From Gammaproteobacteria bacterium (GTDB lineage: Bacteria > Pseudomonadota > Gammaproteobacteria > Ga0077536): DNA of 50,305 bases. The translations under genes and the position numbers were made by a program. The notes under the pieces are model-generated. The model was not told where the DNA came from and searched no databases. It was given only the letters and a program-made list of their open reading frames with translations. How positions within the stretch are numbered: the first letter of the stretch is position 1; each line of letters opens with the position of its first letter. The stretch covers positions 1 to 50,305 of the forward strand of contig SHZM01000019.1 of the NCBI GenBank assembly GCA_009692265.1, read 5' to 3'. This document shows positions 9,053 through 19,384 of this stretch, piece after piece.

Positions 9053-10146
9053 GCGGCGAGCAACTTATCGAACGTACCCTCGCGCTGTGCCATCTCGCGA
9101 AAGCTGAACGACTCGCGGTTACGCCGGCGAAGGTGCTTGATGTGCTGCGCGCGCTTCCGGCCATCGATTACCTCAACGCAGAGGATTACCGACTCGCTGT
9201 GCGCATGAATCTCGCTTCCAGCGCGGACGAGGAACGCCGCTTCGACCGTCTTTTTCGTGAGTTTTTCTACGGCGAAAGCGATGAACGACACTTTCACAGC
9301 CGAATCCGCGGCGAATCCATGCAAGGAAGCATGGGCCATCATTATCGCGAGATTAACCAGGAAATTACGACTGCCGCGGACAGCTACAGCGCCGACGAAG
9401 TCACCTGCGGACTGGATCTGCAAAGTCGGTGGGATCCCGCTGCGCCCCCGCTCGACCAGCTCATTCGTGAACTTGCCAAACACTTGGCCACCCGACGGTC
9501 GCGGCGGCTGCAGCGCGCCAAGCACGGCGCGAAAGTGGATTTGCGCCGAAGCGTGCGCGGCAATATCCGCTACGGCATGGATCTCGTCGATCTCGCCAGG
9601 GTCGAGCGCCGCACCCGCAAAACCCGTCTCGTCATGCTGTGCGATGTCAGCGGATCGATGGATGCGTTCAATCCGTTTTTGCTGCGACTGATGTTTGGAT
9701 TGCAGCAGGCGCTGAAAAATTCCCGAACCCTGGTGTTTAGCACCCACGTCACGGAGATCACTTCCTTACTGCGTCGGCGCAGCGTCGTGGAGACATTGAG
9801 CGAAGTCGGTGAGACAGTTCGCCACTGGTCGGGAGGCACCAATATTGGCGGTGCACTCGCCACGTTGAATCGCGGTGTACTGCGTGAGGGCTCAGCAGGT
9901 TCGACTGTGGCGATTATCATCAGCGACGGCTACGACAACGGCGAGACGCGATTGATCGAACTTGAGATGCAGGCATTGCAGCGCCAAGTGCGAACCGTGG
10001 TCTGGATCAACCCTATGTATGGGGCCAGCACTTTTCAGGTGAGGGCGAGCGGCATGAAGGCCGCACTCCCTTATATCGACCATTTTTTGCCCGCGTTTGA
10101 TGTGCAGTCCTTGCGGATCCTGGTGCGAGATTTAGCCAAAATCTAG
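9049..10146 (+). CDS. VWA domain-containing protein (CoxE-like)
   Basis: A 365-residue protein with a C-terminal von Willebrand A domain. The metal-ion-dependent adhesion motif is visible as DVSGSMDAF near residue 200, followed by the Thr in WSGGTNIGGAL and the Asp in IIISDGYDNGE. The N-terminal half is the helical region typical of CoxE-like proteins and includes HFHSRIRGES. The start is GTG at 9049, overlapping the MoxR stop, which implies translational coupling. Such pairs normally act together as an ATPase and its substrate-binding adaptor in the cytoplasm. Confidence 0.87.
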   Translation: MSGEQLIERTLALCHLAKAERLAVTPAKVLDVLRALPAIDYLNAEDYRLAVRMNLASSADEERRFDRLFREFFYGESDERHFHSRIRGESMQGSMGHHYREINQEITTAADSYSADEVTCGLDLQSRWDPAAPPLDQLIRELAKHLATRRSRRLQRAKHGAKVDLRRSVRGNIRYGMDLVDLARVERRTRKTRLVMLCDVSGSMDAFNPFLLRLMFGLQQALKNSRTLVFSTHVTEITSLLRRRSVVETLSEVGETVRHWSGGTNIGGALATLNRGVLREGSAGSTVAIIISDGYDNGETRLIELEMQALQRQVRTVVWINPMYGASTFQVRASGMKAALPYIDHFLPAFDVQSLRILVRDLAKI

Positions 10147-10308
10147 CAAAATTGGTCCATTCCGAGAACGCGCTAGAGGGATCGCGGCGCGCCTGAAGCT
10201 TTGCTGCTTCGGCCCGCACGATTTATGGAATCACCCGGCGCTCGTCTCCGGTTTGAATTCAACTTTAAGCATCCGGTACCATGCGGTGACCAGGAGCAAT
10301 ATCACCCC

Positions 10309-12465
10309 ATGTCGAACGGACCCACCCCAGAGCAATTCACCCTTGAACAATGGTCGCGGGCTGCGGCGAAATCGGCGCCCGATGGCCGGCTCGACGCGCT
10401 CAATTGGACGACCCCGGAAGGGATCGTCGTCAAACCACTGTACACAGCGACAGATCTGCAGGGTCTGCCTGGGACCGATACCCTGCCCGGATTCCCCCCC
10501 TATACCCGTGGCCCTCAGGCCACGATGTACACAGTTCGGCCGTGGACGATCCGCCAATACGCCGGTTTCTCGACCGCGGAGGAATCGAATGCGTTCTACC
10601 GCCGCTCGCTTGCAGGGGGTGGGCAAGGTGTGTCCGTCGCGTTCGATTTAGCCACACACCGCGGCTATGACAGTGATCATCCGCGGGTGACTGGCGACGT
10701 CGGCAAGGCCGGCGTGGCGATCGATTCGGTAGAGGACATGAAGATCCTGTTTGCTCAGATCCCCCTTGAGAAGGTCAGTGTGTCGATGACGATGAACGGC
10801 GCGGTACTGCCGGTGCTCGCTGGTTACATCGTGGCGGGCGAAGAACAAGGCGTCGATCTCGCGCAATTAAGCGGCACCATCCAGAATGATATCCTTAAAG
10901 AGTTCATGGTGCGCAATACTTACATCTATCCGCCCGAGCCTTCGATGCGGATCGTCGCCGACATCATCGAGTACACGGCGAAAAAAATGCCGAAGTTCAA
11001 CTCGATCTCAATTTCCGGCTATCACATGCAGGAAGCCGGTGCGAACCAGGCCCTGGAACTGGCCTTTACCCTGGCCGATGGCCAGGAGTATGTGAAAACC
11101 GCGCTCGCGCGCGGGCTCGATGTCGACGATTTTGCCGGCCGCTTGAGTTTCTTTTGGGCGATCGGCATGAACTTCTACCTCGAGATCGCGAAGATGCGTG
11201 CCGCGCGCATGCTGTGGCATCGAATCATGAGTGGCTTCGGGGCGAAAAATCCAAAGAGCTTGATGTTGCGGACACATTGCCAGACATCGGGTTGGAGTCT
11301 CGCCGAACAGGACGCCTACAACAACGTGGTGCGCACCACGGTGGAAGCGATGGCGGCAGTGTTCGGCGGTACTCAAAGTCTGCATACCAATAGCTTCGAC
11401 GAAGCGATCGCATTACCCACCGACTTCAGTGCTCGAATCGCACGTAACACCCAGTTGATTCTGCAAGAAGAGACCCATATCGGCAGTGTGGTGGATCCCT
11501 GGGCCGGCTCCTACATGATGGAGTCTCTGACCAAGGACATGGCCGACAAGGCCTGGGCGATTATCGAGGAAGTCGAACAGCAGGGTGGCATGACCCGCGC
11601 CGTCGATTCGGGCTGGGCTAAATTGAAAATCGAAGCCAGCGCAGCCGAAAAGCAAGCAAGAATTGATTCTGGCGCTGATGTCATCGTCGGGGTGAACAAG
11701 TACCGCCTCAAAGAGGCCGAAGAGCCGCACGACATTCGGGTGGTTGATAACGCGATGGTGCGCGAGCAACAGATAACCCGCTTACTGAAAATTCGCGCAA
11801 CCCGCGACTCGACGAAAGTCGCGGCAGCGTTGGCTGCGCTCACCGCTGCCGCAGAGTCAAAACAAGGCAATCTTCTGGAACTGAGCGTGCAGGCCATGCG
11901 CCTGCGCGCGACGGTCGGTGAAGTCTCCGATGCCTTGGAAACCAGCTTCGGCCGTCACCGCGCCGATATTCAAAAGGTGACCGGCGTGTATGCAGCTGCT
12001 TACGATTCAGCCGAGGGCTGGGATCAATTGAAGGGTGAAATCGCAGCCTTTGCGAACGCGCAAGGTCGAAGACCGCGCGTGCTGATCGCCAAGCTCGGAC
12101 AGGACGGTCATGATCGCGGCGCCAAAGTCGTCGCCACCGCGTTTGCCGATCTTGGTTTCGACGTCGATATTGGACCGCTGTTTCAGACACCGGAAGAATG
12201 CGCGCGGCAGGCAATTGAAAACGACGTGCACGCGGTCGGGGTCTCGACTCTCGCGGCCGGACATAAAACCCTGGTACCGGCGATTATTGAAGCACTCAAA
12301 CAGCAGGGCGCGAACGATATCATCGTCTTCGTGGGCGGCGTCGTCCCTAGACAGGATTACGAATTCCTGTACGAGGCTGGGGTGAAAGGTATCTATGGCC
12401 CCGGAACTCCAATCCCAGCGAGCGCGAAGGATGTGCTGGAACAGATCCGTACGAGTCTCGCCTAA
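10309..12465 (+). CDS. Methylmalonyl-CoA mutase, single-chain catalytic subunit with B12 domain
   Basis: A 718-residue adenosylcobalamin enzyme that converts (R)-methylmalonyl-CoA into succinyl-CoA. The N-terminal part is the acyl-CoA-binding TIM barrel, with [38 protein letters not shown] and [13 protein letters not shown]. The C-terminal 130 residues form the B12-binding domain, with the cobalt-ligating His in [13 protein letters not shown] and the later [17 protein letters not shown]. The length matches the usual large subunit. The ORF opens at 10201, but the ATG at 10309 ([10 protein letters not shown]) fits the family and has GGAG about twelve bases upstream. It heads a co-oriented group with meaB and the propionyl-CoA carboxylase genes, so it should complete propionyl-CoA assimilation into the TCA cycle. 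Confidence 0.96.
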   Translation: MSNGPTPEQFTLEQWSRAAAKSAPDGRLDALNWTTPEGIVVKPLYTATDLQGLPGTDTLPGFPPYTRGPQATMYTVRPWTIRQYAGFSTAEESNAFYRRSLAGGGQGVSVAFDLATHRGYDSDHPRVTGDVGKAGVAIDSVEDMKILFAQIPLEKVSVSMTMNGAVLPVLAGYIVAGEEQGVDLAQLSGTIQNDILKEFMVRNTYIYPPEPSMRIVADIIEYTAKKMPKFNSISISGYHMQEAGANQALELAFTLADGQEYVKTALARGLDVDDFAGRLSFFWAIGMNFYLEIAKMRAARMLWHRIMSGFGAKNPKSLMLRTHCQTSGWSLAEQDAYNNVVRTTVEAMAAVFGGTQSLHTNSFDEAIALPTDFSARIARNTQLILQEETHIGSVVDPWAGSYMMESLTKDMADKAWAIIEEVEQQGGMTRAVDSGWAKLKIEASAAEKQARIDSGADVIVGVNKYRLKEAEEPHDIRVVDNAMVREQQITRLLKIRATRDSTKVAAALAALTAAAESKQGNLLELSVQAMRLRATVGEVSDALETSFGRHRADIQKVTGVYAAAYDSAEGWDQLKGEIAAFANAQGRRPRVLIAKLGQDGHDRGAKVVATAFADLGFDVDIGPLFQTPEECARQAIENDVHAVGVSTLAAGHKTLVPAIIEALKQQGANDIIVFVGGVVPRQDYEFLYEAGVKGIYGPGTPIPASAKDVLEQIRTSLA

Positions 12466-12570
12466 TGCGAAGGCAAATTTGCTTGCTCGCGTGCGCGCAG
12501 TTTTCGAGTAGCCTCGCACGGTGTCCGCGCGTACTGATTCCTTGTTTACCCTGACATGGCGAAGGGCCAG

Positions 12571-13554
12571 ATGGACGCCAATGACGAACAGTGGATCATT
12601 GCTGCGATCAGGGATCCGGCTAACCCCTCCCATCGTCGCGCCATCGCCAAGGCAATTACCCTCCTCGAATCCAGCCGGGCCGATCACCGGGAACGCGCGA
12701 ACGAGCTGCTTACCAGCCTCTTGTCCGCCAGCGGAAATTCTTTTCGCCTGGGCATCTCCGGAGTTCCCGGAGTCGGCAAGAGCACGTTTATCGAAGCTCT
12801 AGGCCTCCTATTACTAGACCGGGGCCACCGCGTCGCGGTGCTCGCCGTTGACCCGTCGTCGAGCCTTTCCGGGGGCTCAATCCTGGGTGACAAAACCCGC
12901 ATGGAGCGACTGTCCGTGGACCAGCGGGCGTTCATTCGCCCGAGCCCAACTGCTGGCACGCTCGGTGGTGTCACCGAGCAAACACGCGAAGCCATGCTGA
13001 TAGTTGAAGCCGCTGGCCACGATATCGTCATCGTGGAAACTGTGGGCGTGGGGCAGAGCGAAATAGCGGTGGCGGGCATGACGGATATGTTCGTTCTGTT
13101 ACAGTTGCCGAACGCCGGCGACGATTTGCAGGCGATTAAAAGAGGGATCATGGAACTGGCGGACCTGGTCGTGATCAACAAGGCTGATCTCGATCCCGTC
13201 GCGGCGACCCGCGCGCAGGCGCAGATTACCTCCGCGTTAAACTTGCATGGACAGCGCAACGTGGGATGGCAGGCGCGGGTAATTCAGGTCGCTGCCCTGA
13301 AAAATCAAGGCATCGATACGTTCTGGTCGACGGTGGAAGCGTTTCAGGCCCAGCAGGCGCTGGGGCAGTACGCGCTACGCCGTCAACAGCAGAACGAGAC
13401 CTGGATGAACGATCGGATCGACGCCGGCTTAAAGACGCGCTTCCGCACGCATCCCAAAGTAATGGCGGCGCTCGCGGCGATCACGGCCGAAGTTAGCTCC
13501 GGACAACTCGCGGCGTCGGTCGCGGCACGTCGCCTATTAGACATGATGGATTAA
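12571..13554 (+). CDS. meaB: Methylmalonyl-CoA mutase-associated GTPase MeaB (ArgK family)
   Basis: A G3E-family GTPase of about 327 residues that protects and reloads methylmalonyl-CoA mutase with adenosylcobalamin. The P-loop is GISGVPGVGKSTFIEALG, followed by AVDPSSSLSGGSILGDKTRM, the switch region IVETVGVGQSE, and the NKAD guanine-specificity motif in VVINKADLDP. ATG at 12571 has AAGG five bases upstream and is preferred over the ATG at 12556, which has no clear ribosome binding site. It lies directly after its partner mutase and 12 bases before pccB, the usual arrangement for this chaperone. Confidence 0.94.
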   Translation: MDANDEQWIIAAIRDPANPSHRRAIAKAITLLESSRADHRERANELLTSLLSASGNSFRLGISGVPGVGKSTFIEALGLLLLDRGHRVAVLAVDPSSSLSGGSILGDKTRMERLSVDQRAFIRPSPTAGTLGGVTEQTREAMLIVEAAGHDIVIVETVGVGQSEIAVAGMTDMFVLLQLPNAGDDLQAIKRGIMELADLVVINKADLDPVAATRAQAQITSALNLHGQRNVGWQARVIQVAALKNQGIDTFWSTVEAFQAQQALGQYALRRQQQNETWMNDRIDAGLKTRFRTHPKVMAALAAITAEVSSGQLAASVAARRLLDMMD

Positions 13555-13566
13555 TACGGAAGTCTC

Positions 13567-15099
13567 ATGCACGACATCATTGAACAACTCGAACAGAAGC
13601 GCGCCGCCGCCCGCCTCGGCGGGGGGCAAAAGCGGATCGACGCACAGCACGCCAAAGGCAAACTCACTGCGCGCGAACGACTGGAGCTATTGCTCGACGA
13701 AGGCACTTTTGAAGAATGGGATCTCTTCGTCGAACATCGTTGCGTGGACTTCGGTATGGCGGAGAACCGCCCGCCAGGGGATGGCGTAGTCACCGGTTAC
13801 GGCATGATCAACGGCCGCCTCGCATTCGTCTTCAGCCAGGACTTCACCGTGTTTGGCGGTGCGTTGTCCGAGGCCCACGCCGAAAAAATCTGCAAGGTGA
13901 TGGATCAAGCAATGAAGGTTGGCGCACCAGTCATCGGTCTCAACGACTCGGGAGGCGCGCGCATCCAGGAAGGCGTCGCGTCACTCGGCGGCTACGCCGA
14001 AGTGTTTCAGCGCAATGTTCTAGCGTCGGGTGTGGTCCCACAGATCAGCCTGATCATGGGACCCTGTGCCGGTGGCGCGGTGTATTCACCGGCGATGACT
14101 GATTTTATTTTCATGGTGAAGGACAGCTCCTATATGTTCGTCACGGGTCCCGAAGTCGTGAAAACGGTGACCCACGAGACCGTGACGGCCGAAGAACTCG
14201 GCGGTGCGATCTCGCACACGACGAAAAGCGGAGTCGCTGATCTCGCGTTCGATAACGACGTCGAGGCGATCCTGATGTTACGGCGATTCTATAACTACCT
14301 GCCGTTGAACAATCGCGAGACACCACCAGTGCGGCCCAGCGGTGATCCCGCGGATCGGCTGGATTTTTCACTCGACACCTTGGTCCCAGATAATCCGAAT
14401 AGACCGTACGAAATCAAAGAGCTGATCACCAAGGTCGCCGACAACGGCGATTTCTTTGAATTACAACCGGACTATGCGGCGAATATCGTGGTCGGCTTCG
14501 CCCGCATGGATGGTCAAACTGTTGGAATCGTGGCTAACAATCCGCAGGTGTTGGCCGGATGTCTTGATATTAGAAGCTCGATCAAAGCCGCGCGCTTCGT
14601 GCGCTTCTGTGACGCGTTCAGTATTCCCGTTATCACTTTTGTCGATGTTCCGGGGTTCCTGCCTGGGACGAGTCAGGAATATGGCGGGATCATAAAACAC
14701 GGCGCGAAGCTGCTCTATGCCTACGCCGAATGCACGGTGCCAAAAGTTACGGTCATTATTCGTAAGGCATACGGCGGTGCCTACGATGTGATGAGTTCGA
14801 AACATCTACGCGGAGACGTGAACCTTGCGTGGCCGAGTGCCGAAATCGCCGTGATGGGTGCCAAGGGTGCGGTGGAGATCATTTTCAGAGAAGACAAGAG
14901 CGATGTCGCAAAACTCGCCGCGCGCGAAGCCGAATACAAGGCGCGCTTCGCGAATCCGTTCATCGCGGGTGCCCGTGGCTACATCGACGATGTAATCCAG
15001 CCGCACGAGACGCGCAAACGGATTTGCCGCTCGTTGGTCATGTTGAAAAATAAACAACTCGAAAATCCGTGGCGTAAGCACGGCAATATTCCGCTGTAG
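13567..15099 (+). CDS. pccB: Propionyl-CoA carboxylase beta (carboxyltransferase) subunit
   Basis: A 510-residue biotin-dependent carboxyltransferase that moves the carboxyl group from biotin onto propionyl-CoA. The N-terminal crotonase-like half has [20 protein letters not shown] and [17 protein letters not shown], the oxyanion and acyl-CoA sites. The C-terminal half has [18 protein letters not shown] and [19 protein letters not shown]. Length and ending ([19 protein letters not shown]) match PccB rather than AccD. With pccA 50 bases downstream it should make the alpha6-beta6 holoenzyme. The product, methylmalonyl-CoA, feeds the mutase encoded just upstream. Confidence 0.94.
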   Translation: MHDIIEQLEQKRAAARLGGGQKRIDAQHAKGKLTARERLELLLDEGTFEEWDLFVEHRCVDFGMAENRPPGDGVVTGYGMINGRLAFVFSQDFTVFGGALSEAHAEKICKVMDQAMKVGAPVIGLNDSGGARIQEGVASLGGYAEVFQRNVLASGVVPQISLIMGPCAGGAVYSPAMTDFIFMVKDSSYMFVTGPEVVKTVTHETVTAEELGGAISHTTKSGVADLAFDNDVEAILMLRRFYNYLPLNNRETPPVRPSGDPADRLDFSLDTLVPDNPNRPYEIKELITKVADNGDFFELQPDYAANIVVGFARMDGQTVGIVANNPQVLAGCLDIRSSIKAARFVRFCDAFSIPVITFVDVPGFLPGTSQEYGGIIKHGAKLLYAYAECTVPKVTVIIRKAYGGAYDVMSSKHLRGDVNLAWPSAEIAVMGAKGAVEIIFREDKSDVAKLAAREAEYKARFANPFIAGARGYIDDVIQPHETRKRICRSLVMLKNKQLENPWRKHGNIPL

Positions 15100-15148
15100 T
15101 TTCAAAACTCCTAGTCACTCATCCATCAGTACGCGTGAAGGTTCTGTA

Positions 15149-17146
15149 ATGTTCAAGAAGATCTTAATCGCCAATCGGGGCGAGATCGCCTGTCGCGTCA
15201 TTAAGAGCGCGAAAAGGCTCGGAATTAAAACTGTCGCGGTGTATTCGGAAGCCGACCGCGACGCGCGCCATGTTGAGATGGCCGACGAAGCGGTACTGAT
15301 CGGCCCTCCACCGAGCCGCGACTCGTATCTGTCGATGGACGCTATTATCGCGGCGTGCAAGCGCACTGGCGCGGAAGCGGTGCATCCGGGCTATGGTTTT
15401 CTCTCAGAGAACGCGGTGTTCGCCAAACGGATCGAAGAAGAAGGGATCGTCTTTATTGGCCCGAAGCATTTGTCGATCGCCGCGATGGGCGACAAGATCG
15501 CGTCGAAGAAACTTGCGAACGAAGCCAGGGTCAACACAATTCCGGGATGGAACGAGGCGATAGAATCCCCGGAACAAGCCGTGACTATTGCGCGCGACAT
15601 CGGCTATCCGGTGATGATCAAGGCCTCGGCCGGAGGCGGCGGTAAAGGTCTGCGCGTGGCCTTTGACGACCAACAAACCCACGAGGGCTTCGCCTCCTGC
15701 CGCAACGAGGCACGCACCAGCTTTGGCGATGACCGCGTGTTCATCGAGAAATTCGTCGAACAGCCCCGGCACATCGAAATCCAGGTGCTCGGAGACGCTC
15801 ACGGTAATGTCGTGTACCTGCACGAACGCGAATGTTCAATCCAGCGCCGCCACCAAAAAATCATTGAAGAAGCGCCGTCCCCGTTCATCTCCGAGGCAAC
15901 GCGTAAGGCGATGGGGGAACAGGCCGTCGCGCTTGCGAAGGCCGTGAGTTATCAGAGCGCGGGGACGGTCGAGTTTGTCGTCGGGGCAGACCAGCGCTTT
16001 TACTTCCTCGAAATGAATACTCGCCTGCAAGTTGAACATCCTGTCACCGAATGCATCACCGGAGTTGATCTCGTTGAACTGATGATCCGCGTCGCGGCGG
16101 GTGAGAAACTCCCTTTCACCCAGAGCGAAATTAAGTGCGAGGGTTGGGCGATTGAATGCCGCATCAACGCCGAGGATCCGTTTCGTAATTTCTTACCGAG
16201 CACCGGCCGGTTGGTGCGCTACCAGCCGCCCGCCGAAGGTGACGGCGTGCGGGTCGACACCGGTGTCTATGAAGGCGGCGCGATCCCGATGTTCTATGAT
16301 TCGATGATCGCGAAACTCATCGTGCACGGCAAAGACCGTAACGAGGCAATTGCCAAGATGCGCGAAGCATTAAACGCCTTCGTTATTCGTGGGATCAGCA
16401 GCAACATCCCTTTCCAATCCGCGTTGCTTGCGCATCCACGCTTCCAAAGCGGTGACTTCGATACTGGCTTTATTACGCAGCAATGGCCGAGCGGCTTTCG
16501 CGCGGAGGATGTGCCGCACGAGGATTCCGATTTTCTCGTGGCCCTCGCCGCCGCCGCGAATCGCCGCTACTTGGAACGCGCTGCCGGGATCAGCGGGCAG
16601 TTACCCGGACATGGCGTTCAAATCGGCAACGAGTTTGTCGTTGTCGTCAAAGGGCAGGAAGGACGTCACCTCCACAGAAGCGTCACGCTTGATACCAACA
16701 ATGCGTTCGCGGTCACCATCGGTGTCCGCCGCTACGAGTTGGAGAAGGACTGGGAGTTCGGTGGCATTCGCGCGACGGGTACGTGTAATGCCCAACCCTT
16801 CACAGCGCAGATCGAGCGACACGGGGTGTGGTTGCGCGTGCAACATCACGGCCTGGCGATCGATGCGATGGTGTTGTCGGCGCGCGGTGCCGAATTGATG
16901 GCGCTGATGCCGTACAAACCACCCCCCGATACCAGCCGCTTCCTACTGTCGCCGATGCCCGGGTTGTTAGTCGATGTGATTGTGCACGTCGGACAAACCG
17001 TCTTGGCGGGCGAGCGGATGGCAGTGATCGAGGCGATGAAAATGGAGAATGTCCTCACCGCTTCACGTGACGGAAAAGTCGCGGAGATATTGGCGAATAA
17101 GGGTGAGAGCCTAGCGGTCGATCAACCGATCGTCCGCTTTGAATAG
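15149..17146 (+). CDS. pccA: Propionyl/acyl-CoA carboxylase alpha subunit (biotin carboxylase + biotin carrier)
   Basis: A 665-residue protein with, in order, a biotin carboxylase N-domain ([15 protein letters not shown]), an ATP-grasp domain ([36 protein letters not shown]), the biotin carboxylase C-domain, a linker domain, and a C-terminal biotinyl domain with the target Lys in [10 protein letters not shown] near residue 630. ATG at 15149 has GAAGG seven bases upstream. It supplies carboxybiotin to PccB. The family also includes methylcrotonyl-CoA and geranyl-CoA carboxylases, but the mutase, MeaB and epimerase-like neighbours favour propionyl-CoA as substrate. Confidence 0.93.
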   Translation: MFKKILIANRGEIACRVIKSAKRLGIKTVAVYSEADRDARHVEMADEAVLIGPPPSRDSYLSMDAIIAACKRTGAEAVHPGYGFLSENAVFAKRIEEEGIVFIGPKHLSIAAMGDKIASKKLANEARVNTIPGWNEAIESPEQAVTIARDIGYPVMIKASAGGGGKGLRVAFDDQQTHEGFASCRNEARTSFGDDRVFIEKFVEQPRHIEIQVLGDAHGNVVYLHERECSIQRRHQKIIEEAPSPFISEATRKAMGEQAVALAKAVSYQSAGTVEFVVGADQRFYFLEMNTRLQVEHPVTECITGVDLVELMIRVAAGEKLPFTQSEIKCEGWAIECRINAEDPFRNFLPSTGRLVRYQPPAEGDGVRVDTGVYEGGAIPMFYDSMIAKLIVHGKDRNEAIAKMREALNAFVIRGISSNIPFQSALLAHPRFQSGDFDTGFITQQWPSGFRAEDVPHEDSDFLVALAAAANRRYLERAAGISGQLPGHGVQIGNEFVVVVKGQEGRHLHRSVTLDTNNAFAVTIGVRRYELEKDWEFGGIRATGTCNAQPFTAQIERHGVWLRVQHHGLAIDAMVLSARGAELMALMPYKPPPDTSRFLLSPMPGLLVDVIVHVGQTVLAGERMAVIEAMKMENVLTASRDGKVAEILANKGESLAVDQPIVRFE

Positions 17147-17156
17147 GAACGAAGTG

Positions 17157-17624
17157 ATGAGCGCGAGACCCTACAAGATCCTGGGTATTCAACAGATTGC
17201 GATTGGCGGAACAGATAAAACACGTCTGCAGAAGTTGTGGGTGGATATCTTCGGGTTTTCGATTAAAAGCACCTTTGTGTCCGAACGCGAAAACGTGGAC
17301 GAGGATGTCTGCGAACTAGGTCACGGACCAACCGCGGTCGAAGTCGACTTGATGCAACCGCTGGATCCGAACGGCAAACCCGCTGTGCATGCCACCCCCC
17401 TTAACCATGTCGGCCTGTGGGTCGATGATCTTCCCGCCGCGGTGCAGTGGATGAGCGCCAATGGTGTGCGATTCGCACCCGGCGGGATCCGCAAAGGCGC
17501 GTCCGGCTTTGATATCTGCTTCATTCATCCCAAGAGCAATGAGGAATTCCCGTTGAGTGGTGAAGGCGTGTTGATTGAACTGGTGCAAGCACCACCTGAA
17601 GTCATCAGCGCGCTTGGTAAATGA
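17157..17624 (+). CDS. VOC family protein, likely methylmalonyl-CoA epimerase
   Basis: A glyoxalase-fold protein of 155 residues with two paired beta-alpha-beta-beta-beta modules. Its place at the end of the mcm-meaB-pccB-pccA group suggests it interconverts (S)- and (R)-methylmalonyl-CoA. The second metal His is in [11 protein letters not shown] and the final Glu in VLIELVQAP, both where the epimerase has them. The first ligand position, usually His, appears to be Gln in [11 protein letters not shown], so it is not a textbook Mce. ATG at 17157 has AGGA eight bases upstream; a TTG upstream in the same frame lacks support. The epimerase call rests mainly on context. Confidence 0.75.
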   Translation: MSARPYKILGIQQIAIGGTDKTRLQKLWVDIFGFSIKSTFVSERENVDEDVCELGHGPTAVEVDLMQPLDPNGKPAVHATPLNHVGLWVDDLPAAVQWMSANGVRFAPGGIRKGASGFDICFIHPKSNEEFPLSGEGVLIELVQAPPEVISALGK

Positions 17625-17812
17625 ATCCGGACCAGATCCACTGAATCAACAACAGGATCCCGCAGTACCACGGGGAAAGATAAGGGCTGCGCGCCGCGCT
17701 CGTGCTACATTTTTAGACTGGACGCGCTGATTGCCAGATTCGCCGCGAGTCGCACGGATGACCTTGCGGCATTCAGCGTTTCCGTCGCGATCTGGGCTGA
17801 ACATCAATCACC

Positions 17813-17898
17813 TTAAGGGCACCTCTAAAACTCCCGCTTTTTCGCCTGTTTGCGCCTTGTCGTCAGCGTCTTGATCGAATTTTTAGAGGTGCCCTTAA
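17813..17898. repeat. MITE-like element: perfect 18-bp inverted repeat around a 50-bp core
   Basis: TTAAGGGCACCTCTAAAA at 17813-17830 is matched exactly in reverse complement at 17881-17898. The outer TTAA on each side could be a target duplication; IS5-group elements duplicate YTAR, which TTAA satisfies. The 50-base core has no ORF. The right-hand TTAA supplies the stop codon of the adenylate cyclase gene. A stem-loop terminator for the two convergent genes is the alternative, but a 50-base loop is large for that. The 188 bases between the epimerase-like gene and this repeat show nothing recognisable. Confidence 0.6.
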
Positions 17899-19013
17899 AC
17901 TTGCTCGCCGACGGTGAACACTGAAAATGTCGGCACTGGATGAGTGAACCCTTTCAAGGTTAGCGGTCCGACGTCCGCGGTGTCGAACGCACCTTCAATA
18001 TTGGCTAGCGTCTTGCGATCGATCAGCACCTGCCCACTGGTCGCTTCGCCGCACAAGCGTGCCGCAAGGTTCGTCACATTGCCGATCGCGGCGTAATCGT
18101 GACGGCCGTCGAAGCCAATCAATCCCAAGGTTGCATAGCCTTGTGCGATTCCGCAGCCGAGGCCAAGTTGGAAGCCGCGTTTGTGCCAGCTCTCGCCTAA
18201 TGGGAGAAATGCCTGCTTCATGGCCAAAGCCATCCGCACCGCGTGCAGGGCCGGTTGTTCCAGCGGCACCGGATCGTTAAAAAACACCATCACCGAATCC
18301 CCGGCAAAACGCTCCAGGGTCCCACCGTACTCCATCACTAATCGCCCCATCCTGGTGTGGTAGGCGTTTAGCAGTTCCATTACCTCTTCGGGTTCAGCCC
18401 GCTCGGTGAACGCGGTGAAACCACGCAGATCAATAAACACGACGCAGATTTCGCGGCGATGGGTTTTCAAGAGTTCCTCGCCGCCCGCCACTATCGCCGC
18501 CGCGAGTTGTGGGGAGAAAAAACCTTTCAATCGCGAAAGTCTTTCCAGTTGCACGACTTGCTCTTGCACTCGCTCCGCCATGGTCTGGTTCCACTTCGCG
18601 AGCTCCGCCGACTGTGACTTCACTTCGTCTTGCAGCGTCTTGATCCGCAGTAAGGAGTGCACTCGCGCCAATAATTCCGGTCGATTGATCGGCTTGGAGA
18701 CGAAATCATCCGCACCGGCCTCGATCCCTTTAAGCCGCTCTTGGTGTGGATCGAGCGAGGTACATAACACCACGGGTAACAGGGCAGTCGCGGGATCCTC
18801 GCGGAGCCGGCGGCACACGTCGTACCCGGAAAGCCCCGACATCATGGTATCGAGCAGCACGAGATCCGGCGGGTCGTTCGCAATACGGATGAGGGCTTCC
18901 TCGCCATTCACCGCCGCGGTCGCCACATAGCCTTTGGCGGTGAGCACATCGACGAGTAGCTTGACGTTTGCTGGCGTATCGTCAACCACGAGAATTTTCG
19001 CCGGCGCGCCCAT
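17895..19013 (-). CDS. Response regulator fused to class III adenylate/guanylate cyclase
   Basis: A 372-residue signalling protein. Residues 5-120 are a receiver domain with acidic residues in VVDDTPAN, the phosphorylated Asp in LLDTMMSG, and the conserved Lys in VSKPINRPEL. A coiled-coil-like linker follows (residues 120-165), then a class III cyclase domain with the two metal Asp residues in VVFIDLRGF and RFAGDSVMVFF, and NVTNLAARLCG. Phosphorylation of the receiver should control cAMP or cGMP synthesis. It starts with TAATG overlap to the upstream response regulator. Its expected kinase, encoded upstream, is broken. The stop codon lies in the right arm of a MITE-like repeat. Confidence 0.88.
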   Translation of the reverse strand: MGAPAKILVVDDTPANVKLLVDVLTAKGYVATAAVNGEEALIRIANDPPDLVLLDTMMSGLSGYDVCRRLREDPATALLPVVLCTSLDPHQERLKGIEAGADDFVSKPINRPELLARVHSLLRIKTLQDEVKSQSAELAKWNQTMAERVQEQVVQLERLSRLKGFFSPQLAAAIVAGGEELLKTHRREICVVFIDLRGFTAFTERAEPEEVMELLNAYHTRMGRLVMEYGGTLERFAGDSVMVFFNDPVPLEQPALHAVRMALAMKQAFLPLGESWHKRGFQLGLGCGIAQGYATLGLIGFDGRHDYAAIGNVTNLAARLCGEATSGQVLIDRKTLANIEGAFDTADVGPLTLKGFTHPVPTFSVFTVGEQV

Positions 19014-19384
19014 TAAACCGCTGTCTCCGTGAGACGCTTAATCGTCGCGACGAATTCTTTTAGATCTATTGGCTTACTCAAAAACGCGTCGAAGCCAGCT
19101 GCCGTGACCTGGCTGCGATCGGTCGGGGTAACCGAGGCCGTGAACGCGATCACGGGAATGGTTTGGGTGCTCGGGTTGGCCCTTATTTGCTTGAACGCTT
19201 CAATGCCGTTAATCCCAAGCAGCTGAATATCCATCAACACTAAGTCCGGGGTTTGCGCGATCGCGACTTGGACACCCTCTTCACCCGTCACAGCTTCTAA
19301 AGTGGTGTAGCCCTTAGCCTGCAGGATGTCGCGGGCGAGCTTCATGTTTTTTTCGTTGTCTTCGACGATTAATACGACCTTCAT
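19013..19384 (-). CDS. Single-domain response regulator (CheY/DivK-like)
   Basis: A 123-residue stand-alone receiver domain with no output domain. The acidic pocket is in LIVEDNEKN, the phosphoacceptor Asp in LVLMDIQLLG near residue 52, the conserved Thr in IAFTASV and the Lys in FLSKPIDLKEF. The start ATG overlaps the stop of the histidine kinase (ATGA), and its own stop overlaps the start of the cyclase gene (TAATG), so the three are translationally coupled. It probably shuttled phosphate from the kinase or modulated the cyclase. Confidence 0.9.
   Translation of the reverse strand: MKVVLIVEDNEKNMKLARDILQAKGYTTLEAVTGEEGVQVAIAQTPDLVLMDIQLLGINGIEAFKQIRANPSTQTIPVIAFTASVTPTDRSQVTAAGFDAFLSKPIDLKEFVATIKRLTETAV

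Noticed and set aside
8845..9747. 300-codon minus-strand ORF opposite the MoxR and VWA genes
   Set aside because: Antisense shadow of two clearly recognised genes in GC-rich DNA.
8129..10146. Carbon monoxide dehydrogenase (cox) cluster
   Set aside because: Only CoxD-like and CoxE-like proteins are present; no large, medium or small CO dehydrogenase subunit is nearby.
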